A stretch of 5,291 nt of DNA from an uncultured Steroidobacteraceae bacterium (GTDB taxonomy: Bacteria > Pseudomonadota > Gammaproteobacteria > Steroidobacterales > Steroidobacteraceae), in the NCBI GenBank assembly GCA_955652795.1, contig CATPBQ010000024.1:1-5291 (forward strand), given 5' to 3'. The notes under the pieces were generated by a model. The model made no database searches and was not told the DNA's origin. It worked only from the letters and a program-made list of their open reading frames with translations. Position 1 is the stretch's first letter. Each line of letters opens with the position of its first letter. Positions 1 to 5,291 of this stretch are shown here, piece after piece. The translations under genes and the position numbers were made by a program.

Positions 1-919
1 GCGCTTCGATGATCGCGTAGCGGGCGTGCCCGCGAAGTTCGCCCGCAATGCGCGGCACATCGCGCACCTGGACGTCGATCGCGCCGAGGTGAACAAGGTC
101 AAGCGCGTGCACTGGAGCCACGTGGGGCTGGTCGCGGGCGCACTGCGGGCGCTGACCGCGCACGGGCGGCAGACGCAGTTTCAGCGCGACTTCAGCCCCT
201 GGACGGCCGAGGTCGCCGAGCTGAAGCGCGTCTATGCCATGAACTACGACCGCGCCAGTCCCCTGATCCAGCCGTACTACGTCATCGAGGAGCTCAACCG
301 CCACGCGCGCGGTGAAGCCATCATCACCACCGGCGTCGGCCAGCACCAGATGTGGGCGGCACAGTACTGCGACTTCACCTCACCCAGGTTGTGGCTGACC
401 TCCGGCAGCATGGGAACCATGGGTTTCGGCCTGCCGGCGGCCATCGGGGCGCAGATCGCGTGCCCGAAGCGCCTGGTGATCGACATCGACGGGGATTCCA
501 GCATCCGCATGAACATCGGGGAACTGGAGACCGTGACCACCTACGACCTGCCGCTGAAGGTCGTGGTGCTCAACAACTTCGGCGACGGCATGGTCAAGCA
601 GTGGCAGAAGCTGTTTTTCAAGGGTCGCCTGTCGGCGAGCGACCGCTCGCTGCACAAGAAGGACTTCGTCAAGGCGGCGCAGGCGGACGGCTTTCGCTAC
701 GCGGCGCGCCTGGAGCGCAAGCCCGACGTGCCGCACGTCATCGCGGAGTTCGTGGCGTTTGCGGGACCGGCGTTCCTGGAAGTGATGATCGACCCGGACG
801 CCGGCGTGTATCCGATGGTGGGGCCGGGGCAGAGCTATGAGGAGATGATCACCGGCGAATTCATTCCCTCGCGCCACAAGGTCGAGATCAAGGCCCCGGA
901 CCCCTCGGAGATGTTCTGA
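1..919 (+). CDS. Acetolactate synthase-type ThDP enzyme, large subunit, C-terminal part (5' truncated by window)
   Basis: The reading frame is already open at base 2 (RFDDRVAG...), so the start codon and the N-terminal ThDP-activating domain with its catalytic Glu lie outside the window. What remains is the end of the central domain (RFDDRV, then HLDVD) and the whole C-terminal pyrophosphate-binding domain. Landmarks of acetolactate synthases are visible: VGQHQMWAAQ, GTMGFGLPAAIGA, and MVKQWQ after the NN of the ThDP motif. The ThDP/Mg motif reads GDS-X24-NN (491-577), with Ser where most bacterial enzymes have Gly; yeast Ilv2 has GDA here, so activity need not be lost. The family condenses two pyruvates to acetolactate (or pyruvate with 2-ketobutyrate) in branched-chain amino acid synthesis in the cytoplasm. 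No ilvN/ilvH-like small-subunit gene follows; the next gene is a VOC protein 17 bases on. The family is clear. Whether it is anabolic IlvB/IlvI or a related carboligase is not settled by this fragment. Confidence 0.9.
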   Translation, partial: RFDDRVAGVPAKFARNARHIAHLDVDRAEVNKVKRVHWSHVGLVAGALRALTAHGRQTQFQRDFSPWTAEVAELKRVYAMNYDRASPLIQPYYVIEELNRHARGEAIITTGVGQHQMWAAQYCDFTSPRLWLTSGSMGTMGFGLPAAIGAQIACPKRLVIDIDGDSSIRMNIGELETVTTYDLPLKVVVLNNFGDGMVKQWQKLFFKGRLSASDRSLHKKDFVKAAQADGFRYAARLERKPDVPHVIAEFVAFAGPAFLEVMIDPDAGVYPMVGPGQSYEEMITGEFIPSRHKVEIKAPDPSEMF

Positions 920-925
920 AAGCGC

Positions 926-930
926 GGGAG
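926..930 (+). promoter_or_regulatory. Ribosome binding site of the first VOC gene
   Basis: GGGAG lies six bases before the ATG at 937, within the 17-base gap after the acetolactate synthase stop. It supports the chosen start, which also places the metal-ligand His at residue 5 as in glyoxalase I. Confidence 0.6.
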
Positions 931-936
931 ACTGCC

Positions 937-1356
937 ATGAAGTATCTGCACACCATGGTGCGCGTCACCGACATCGACGCATCACTCAGTTTCTACCGCG
1001 ACGCGCTCGGGCTCACCGAGCTGTCGCGCAAGGACTACCCGCAGGGACGCTATACGCTGGTGTTCCTGGCGGCGCCCGGCGATGAGTCGGCCCAGGTGGA
1101 ACTCACCCACAACTGGGACCCGGAGAGCTACACGGGCGGGCGTAACTTCGGACATCTGGCTTATGCCGTGGAAAACATCTACGCCACCTGCCAGCGCCTC
1201 GCCGATCACGGCGTGACCATCCTGCGGCCCCCGCGCGACGGCCACATGGCATTCGTGCGCTCACCGGACAACATTTCCATCGAGCTGCTGCAGCAGGGCG
1301 CGTCGCTCGCGCCCGCCGAACCGTGGAAGTCGATGCCCAACACCGGCAGCTGGTAA
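937..1356 (+). CDS. gloA: Glyoxalase I-like VOC protein (probable lactoylglutathione lyase)
   Basis: This 139-residue protein has the size and opening of bacterial glyoxalase I (MKYLHTMVRV, close to E. coli GloA MRLLHTMLRV). It contains two beta-alpha-beta-beta-beta VOC modules. The four metal ligands expected from E. coli GloA are present: His5, Glu55 (in VELTHNW), His73 (in FGHLAYAV) and Glu116 (in ISIELL). The family isomerises the methylglyoxal-glutathione hemithioacetal to S-lactoylglutathione in the cytoplasm, usually with Ni2+ in the short bacterial type. The loop before the last ligand strand (RPPRDGHMAFVRSPDN) is shorter than the E. coli GPVKGGTTVIAFVEDPDG, so the glutathione-binding part of the site may differ and another VOC substrate is possible. 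The gene sits between the acetolactate synthase and the glucan synthase on the same strand, probably in one transcript. The fold and metal site are secure; the exact substrate is inferred. Confidence 0.85.
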   Translation: MKYLHTMVRVTDIDASLSFYRDALGLTELSRKDYPQGRYTLVFLAAPGDESAQVELTHNWDPESYTGGRNFGHLAYAVENIYATCQRLADHGVTILRPPRDGHMAFVRSPDNISIELLQQGASLAPAEPWKSMPNTGSW

Positions 1357-1371
1357 GCGCATCGACCGCGC

Positions 1372-4017
1372 ATGAAAACGATCCCGAGCCTGCTGATCGC
1401 GGCGCTGTTCGCGACGCTGACGTTCGCGGTGTGGGCGTATCTGAACCGCCCGACGCGCGAGCCGCCCTGGCCGGCGCGCATCCAGGGATTCGCCTTCTCG
1501 CCGTTTCGCGCTGGCGAGGACCCGAACCGCCTGCAGATGCCGACCGATGCCGAGATCGACGCGGACCTGGCGCTGCTCGAGGGCAAGGTCAACGCGGTGC
1601 GCACCTACAGCGTCGAGATGACCCTCGCCGACGTGCCGGGGCTCGCCGAGCGCCACGACCTGAACGTCGCCCTCGGCGCCTGGATCGACGGTCACCGCGA
1701 CCTCAACGAGCAGCAGCTGCAGACCACCGTCGCTCTCGCCAACACCCACATCAACGTGGTGCGGGTCCTGATCGGCAACGAGGTGGTGCTGCGCGGCGAT
1801 GTGCCGGTCGCGGAGCTCGAGGCTTACCTGGATCGCGCGCGCAAGGCGATCGAGCAGCCGGTGAGCACCGCCGAGCCCTGGCACGTGTGGCTCGCGCACC
1901 CGGAGCTCGCGCAACACGTCGACTTCATCGGCGTGCACCTGTTGCCCTATTGGGAGGGTGTCGCGGTCGACACCGCGGTCGAGTATTCGCTGGCGCAGTT
2001 CAAGCGGCTGCAGCAGGTGTTCCCGCACAAGCCGATCGTGGTGGCGGAGATCGGCTGGCCTAGCCGCGGCCGCACCCGCGAGTCGGCGGTCGCCTCCGAC
2101 TCCAACGAGGCGCTGTTCCTGCGCCGCTTCCTGCACCGCGCCGAACAGGAGCAGATGATCTATTACGTGATGGAGGCCTTCGATCAGCCCTGGAAGGCCT
2201 ACATGGAAGGCGCGGTCGGATCGTACTGGGGAGTGTACGACGTAAACCGGCAGCCGAAGTTCGCCTTCACCGCGCCGATCGTGCGCGTGCCGGAGTGGCA
2301 CATTCTCGCGGCGGTGTCGGTGGCGGTGGCGCTGCTGGTGCTGGGACTGCTCTATCTCAACAGCGATGCGCTGCGCAACCGCGGGCGCAGTTTCCTCGCG
2401 GTGGTGGTGTACGCCACCGCGACCATCGCGGTGTGGGTCATCTACGACTTCACGCAGCAGTACATGACCGTCTCGAGCGTCATCGCCGGCGTGCTGCTGC
2501 TGTTGGGGATGCTGGGGGTCATGATGGTGCTGCTGGCCGAGGCGCACGAGTGGGCCGAGGCGCACTGGGTCTCGTACCGGCGCCGGCTGGGCGCGCCGGT
2601 GTTTAGCCACAGCGAGCGCTCGCCGAAGGTCTCGGTCCACGTGCCGGCCTACAACGAGCCGGCGGCGATGCTCATCGAGACGCTCGATGCGCTCGCGCGC
2701 CTCGACTACCCGGACTTCGAGGTGCTGGTCATCGACAACAACACCCGCGACGAGAACGTCTGGCGCCCGGTCGAGGCGCACTGCGCGCAGCTCGGCGCGC
2801 GCTTCCGCTTCTTCCATGTCGCGCCGCTCGCGGGCTTCAAGGCCGGCGCGCTCAACTACGCGCTCGCGCGCACCGCGCCGGATGCCGAGATCGTCGCGGT
2901 CATCGACGCCGACTACCTGGTCGAACCGCGCTGGCTGCGCGATCTCACGCCCGGATTCCATGATCCGCGCATCGCCATCGTGCAGGCGCCGCAGGACTAC
3001 CGCGATGCAGGCATGAGCGCCTTCAAGGCCATGTGCTACGCCGAGTACCGCGGCTTCTTCCACATCGGCATGATCACGCGCAACGAGCGCAACGCCATCA
3101 TCCAGCACGGCACCATGACCATGGTGCGGCGCCCGCAGCTGAGCGACTGCGGCGGCTGGGCCGAGTGGTGCATCACCGAGGACGCGGAGCTCGGGCTGCG
3201 CATATTCGAGGCCGGCTACGAAGCCGTCTACATACCGGCGAGCTACGGCCGCGGCCTGATGCCCGACACCTTCATCGACTTCAAGAAGCAGCGCTTCCGC
3301 TGGGCCTACGGCGCGATGCAGATCCTCAAGGCGCACGCGCGGACGCTGTTCATGGAAGGCGGGCCGCTGTCCCCGGGGCAGCGCTATCACTTCGTCGCCG
3401 GCTGGCTGCCGTGGGTGGCCGACGGCTGCAACCTGCTGTTCAACCTGGCGGCGCTGGGCTGGTCCGTCGCCATGGTGTGGGCGCCGCATCAGATCGAGCC
3501 GCCGCTGGTCATGTATTCGGTGCTGCCGTTGTCGCTGTTTACTTTCAAGCTCGCCAAGCTCGTGCATCTGTACCACGTGCGCGTCGGCGCCAACGTGCGC
3601 CAGACACTCGCCGCCGCGATCGCCGGACTCGCACTCACGCACACCATCGGCAAGGCGGCGGTAAAGGGCCTGGTCACCCGCAGCGAGCCGTTCTTCCGCA
3701 CGCCCAAGCAGGTCAGCGCCTCAGGCGTGCTGCACGCGCTGGCCGCCGCACGCGAGGAGACCCTGATGATGGCTGGCCTCATGCTCTCGGCCTGGGCGGT
3801 CGCCCACTTCGCCCCGAGCGAAGGTCCCGATCGCTACGCCTGGGGTCCCGACCGCCTGGCGTGGATCGTGGTACTGCTCGTTCAGTCCGTGCCGTACACC
3901 TCCTCATTGCTGGTGTCGCTGGCCAGCGCGTTCCCGCTGCCGGCGCGGCTGCTCGGCACCCACTATCGTCTGATCATGGCCTCCGGCAAGCGCGCCGAGA
4001 CGGACCCGGCGAGCTGA
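1372..4017 (+). CDS. ndvB: Membrane beta-1,3-glucan synthase with fused GH17 transglucosylase domain (NdvB-like, GH17-GT2)
   Basis: This 881-residue inner-membrane protein has two catalytic units. Residues 5-24 form an N-terminal membrane anchor. Residues about 35-305 form a GH17 TIM barrel with VRTYS, acid/base Glu137 in LIGNE and nucleophile Glu226 in VAEIGWPS. Three helices follow (about 310-328, 339-359, 367-388); the first short loop is Arg-rich, which puts it in the cytoplasm and the GH17 domain in the periplasm. Residues about 417-650 form a processive GT2 domain with Asp455, DAD at 512-514, catalytic TED at 602-604 and QRFRW at 640-644. About five helices close the protein (roughly 676-853). 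There is no PilZ domain, so no built-in c-di-GMP control is visible. The architecture matches Pseudomonas/Azotobacter NdvB-like proteins linked to periplasmic beta-1,3-glucans; it is not the very large GT84 NdvB of Rhizobium. UDP-glucose as donor and beta-1,3 linkage are inferred. The ATG has no clear Shine-Dalgarno sequence but is 15 bases after the previous stop and begins a good membrane anchor. Confidence 0.88.
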   Translation: MKTIPSLLIAALFATLTFAVWAYLNRPTREPPWPARIQGFAFSPFRAGEDPNRLQMPTDAEIDADLALLEGKVNAVRTYSVEMTLADVPGLAERHDLNVALGAWIDGHRDLNEQQLQTTVALANTHINVVRVLIGNEVVLRGDVPVAELEAYLDRARKAIEQPVSTAEPWHVWLAHPELAQHVDFIGVHLLPYWEGVAVDTAVEYSLAQFKRLQQVFPHKPIVVAEIGWPSRGRTRESAVASDSNEALFLRRFLHRAEQEQMIYYVMEAFDQPWKAYMEGAVGSYWGVYDVNRQPKFAFTAPIVRVPEWHILAAVSVAVALLVLGLLYLNSDALRNRGRSFLAVVVYATATIAVWVIYDFTQQYMTVSSVIAGVLLLLGMLGVMMVLLAEAHEWAEAHWVSYRRRLGAPVFSHSERSPKVSVHVPAYNEPAAMLIETLDALARLDYPDFEVLVIDNNTRDENVWRPVEAHCAQLGARFRFFHVAPLAGFKAGALNYALARTAPDAEIVAVIDADYLVEPRWLRDLTPGFHDPRIAIVQAPQDYRDAGMSAFKAMCYAEYRGFFHIGMITRNERNAIIQHGTMTMVRRPQLSDCGGWAEWCITEDAELGLRIFEAGYEAVYIPASYGRGLMPDTFIDFKKQRFRWAYGAMQILKAHARTLFMEGGPLSPGQRYHFVAGWLPWVADGCNLLFNLAALGWSVAMVWAPHQIEPPLVMYSVLPLSLFTFKLAKLVHLYHVRVGANVRQTLAAAIAGLALTHTIGKAAVKGLVTRSEPFFRTPKQVSASGVLHALAAAREETLMMAGLMLSAWAVAHFAPSEGPDRYAWGPDRLAWIVVLLVQSVPYTSSLLVSLASAFPLPARLLGTHYRLIMASGKRAETDPAS

Positions 4018-4020
4018 CCG

Positions 4021-4992
4021 GTGCGCCAGGCGCGGCTGCGCGCGATGGCGCTCATGAACGCGGCTGTCGCCGTGTTCGCGGGCATGGATGCGCTGCTGAA
4101 ACTCCTGTCCGCGCACTACCCGCCCATGGAAGTGGTGGTGCTGCGCGGCGCGGCCTCGCTGCCGTTCATGCTGCTGCCGCTGCTGCTCACCGGGCGGTGG
4201 CGCGACCTGCGGATACGACGCTTCCCGATGCATCTGCTGCGCGGCCTGCTCGGCGTCGTGGCCCTGGGCGGTTTCATCTATGCGGTGCGGGTGCTGTCAC
4301 TGGCCAATGCCTATGCGGTGTTCCTCTCAGCCCCGCTCATCGTGACCGCCCTCTCGGTACCGCTGCTCAAGGAGCACGCCGATGCCCGCAACTGGGTCGC
4401 CATTCTGCTGGGCCTCGCCGGGGTGCTCACCGTGCTGCGGCCGAGCGCCTCCGCTCTGGTCACCTGGGGAGCACTCGCCGCGCTGGTCGCCGCCATCGCT
4501 TATGCCCTGAGCATCATCGCGGTGCGGGTGCTGACGCGCAGCGACAGCACCGCGAGCGTGGTCGTGTGGACCGTCAGCCTGATGACCGCATTTGCGGCCG
4601 TGATTGCCGCGCCCGACTGGGTGCCGATCGAGCGCGTGCACTGGCGCTGGCTTCTTGCCCTCGGGGGACTCGGCGCGATCGGGTCGTACCTGCTCACGGC
4701 GGCCTTCCGGTCCGCACCCGCCTCGGTGGTGGCGCCGTTCGAATACAGCGCGCTCCTGTGGGGCATTGCCATCGACCGGGTGGTGTGGCACGTGCTGCCC
4801 TCGATGCGGGTGTGCCTGGGCGGCGGCCTGGTGATCGCGAGCGGTCTGTATCTGATCTGGCACGAGCGGACCCGCACCGGAACCGAGTCATCACAACAGT
4901 CATGGAAGTGGCGCGCGCGGCAAGGCAGAATGTCGCGCCGATCGCCGACAGTGGAAGACGTCGCTCGCAAACAAGAGGAAGACTCACCATGA
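4021..4992 (+). CDS. EamA/DMT-family membrane transporter
   Basis: This 323-residue protein has ten hydrophobic helices (about 8-28, 36-58, 71-91, 95-116, 123-140, 144-170, 176-196, 208-229, 233-255, 260-281), arranged as two five-helix EamA repeats, as expected for drug/metabolite transporters of the inner membrane. Family features include LRG early in helix 2, ANAYAVFLSAPLI in helix 4 and the matching SAPASVVAPFEYSALLWG in helix 9. The GTG start is three bases after the glucan synthase stop and gives a basic leader (RQARLR) before helix 1; ATG codons at 4045 and 4054 are alternatives, and no start has a convincing ribosome binding site, which fits translational coupling. The last 40 or so residues (from about 282) are hydrophilic, low in family character, and run through the leader of the next gene, ending in a 4-base ATGA overlap. 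The substrate cannot be read from the sequence: family members export amino acids or metabolites, or import others. A role in glucan export or precursor supply is only a guess from position. Confidence 0.88.
   Translation: MRQARLRAMALMNAAVAVFAGMDALLKLLSAHYPPMEVVVLRGAASLPFMLLPLLLTGRWRDLRIRRFPMHLLRGLLGVVALGGFIYAVRVLSLANAYAVFLSAPLIVTALSVPLLKEHADARNWVAILLGLAGVLTVLRPSASALVTWGALAALVAAIAYALSIIAVRVLTRSDSTASVVVWTVSLMTAFAAVIAAPDWVPIERVHWRWLLALGGLGAIGSYLLTAAFRSAPASVVAPFEYSALLWGIAIDRVVWHVLPSMRVCLGGGLVIASGLYLIWHERTRTGTESSQQSWKWRARQGRMSRRSPTVEDVARKQEEDSP
4974..4979 (+). promoter_or_regulatory. Ribosome binding site of the second VOC gene
   Basis: AGAGGA lies nine bases before the ATG at 4989, inside the last codons of the transporter gene. 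It is the strongest Shine-Dalgarno match in the window and fixes the start of the final gene, which overlaps the transporter stop as ATGA. Confidence 0.6.
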
Positions 4993-5291
4993 GCACCGCC
5001 GATATCCGTGGACGATTCATCTGGCACGAGTTGTTGACGACTGATACGGCGGCCGCCGCCGCCTTCTACCCCCGGGTCGTCCCGTGGCGGACCCAGCCTT
5101 CCAGCATGCCCGGCTACACGTTATGGATGGCCGGACAAACCCAGATCGGCGGCTTGATGGCCCTGCCGCAGGATGCGGGCGGCCCGCCGTCTCACTGGCT
5201 CGTCTACGTGCACGCCCAGCGTCGACGCCTCCTGCGTCCAGGCCCAGGGCCTCGGTGCCAAGGTGCTGAAGGCCGCCGCGGACATTCCTAA
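4989..5291 (+). CDS. VOC (glyoxalase/bleomycin-resistance) family protein, N-terminal part, apparently frameshifted
   Basis: The open frame gives 100 residues ending at TAA 5289-5291, the last bases of the window. Residues 1-75 look like the start of a VOC protein: GRFIWHELLTTD, AAAAFYPRVV, YTLWMAGQTQIGGLMALP and PSHWLVYVH, covering the first beta-alpha-beta-beta-beta module and the first strand of the second. From residue 76 the translation turns into an Arg/Gly/Pro-rich string (AQRRRLLRPGPG...) unlike the family. Reading the frame that begins at 5221 restores a typical continuation, VDASCVQAQGLGAKVLK followed by AAADIP, which runs open to the window edge. A loss of two bases (or gain of one) between about 5211 and 5220 explains this. 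The gene is therefore a recent pseudogene, a sequencing or assembly error, or a truncated protein; the true C-terminus lies beyond the window. The family covers glyoxalases, dioxygenases and resistance proteins; no specific reaction can be assigned. Confidence 0.75.
   Translation: MSTADIRGRFIWHELLTTDTAAAAAFYPRVVPWRTQPSSMPGYTLWMAGQTQIGGLMALPQDAGGPPSHWLVYVHAQRRRLLRPGPGPRCQGAEGRRGHS

Noticed and set aside
1357..1371. Possible promoter or terminator in front of the glucan synthase gene
   Set aside because: The 15-base gap is too short for either, and it holds no clear Shine-Dalgarno sequence.
1323..2063. A 246-codon plus-strand open frame overlapping the first VOC gene and the GH17 domain
   Set aside because: Its translation is Arg/Ala/Gly-rich with no motif, and the alternative frame carries the GH17 catalytic residues.
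1261..3642. A 793-codon open frame on the minus strand, antisense to the glucan synthase
   Set aside because: It is rich in Arg, His, Ala and Asp with no recognisable domain, and it overlaps a gene with complete GH17 and GT2 motifs. In DNA this GC-rich, long antisense frames without stops are expected from codon bias.
3033..4988. A long plus-strand open frame running into the final VOC gene
   Set aside because: Before 4989 it is an Arg/Ala-rich shadow of the synthase and transporter genes. Only the part from the ATG at 4989, preceded by a good ribosome binding site, has family-like sequence.
4880..4990. Possible terminator or promoter between the transporter and the last gene
   Set aside because: I found no hairpin followed by a T run and no convincing -35/-10 pair; only the ribosome binding site is supported.

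Overview
The window is about two-thirds GC and carries five protein genes, all on the plus strand and tightly packed (gaps of 17, 15 and 3 bases, then a 4-base overlap). There is no RNA gene, CRISPR array, insertion sequence or clear terminator, and no gene-free stretch longer than about 20 bases. The high GC content, strong G/C preference at third codon positions and the protein families present suggest a free-living proteobacterium, most likely gammaproteobacterial. This taxonomic guess is an inference and no marker gene is present to test it.

Region 1 (1-919) is the 3' part of an acetolactate synthase-type thiamine-diphosphate enzyme; the 5' part lies outside the window. Region 2 (937-1356) is a compact glyoxalase I / VOC protein with all four expected metal ligands. 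Region 3 (1372-4017) is the most informative gene. It encodes an 881-residue membrane protein that joins a periplasmic GH17 glucanase/transglucosylase domain to a cytoplasmic GT2 processive glycosyltransferase domain, as in Pseudomonas NdvB-like beta-1,3-glucan synthases. Region 4 (4021-4992) is a ten-helix EamA/DMT-family transporter. Region 5 (4989-5291) is the start of a second VOC protein, whose reading frame appears to break near 5214-5220.

The spacing fits one transcript, but the genes do not form an obvious single pathway. The best-supported functional module is the GH17-GT2 glucan synthase, predicted to polymerise glucose from UDP-glucose at the inner membrane and remodel the beta-1,3-glucan on the periplasmic side. 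Whether the adjacent transporter serves that process is unknown. The acetolactate synthase and the first VOC gene look like metabolic genes that happen to be upstream.

I see no convincing new biological system here. The points most worth a second look are the single-chain synthase-plus-transglucosylase architecture, the probable frameshift in the last gene, and the acetolactate synthase that has a GDS variant of the thiamine-diphosphate motif and no small-subunit gene after it.
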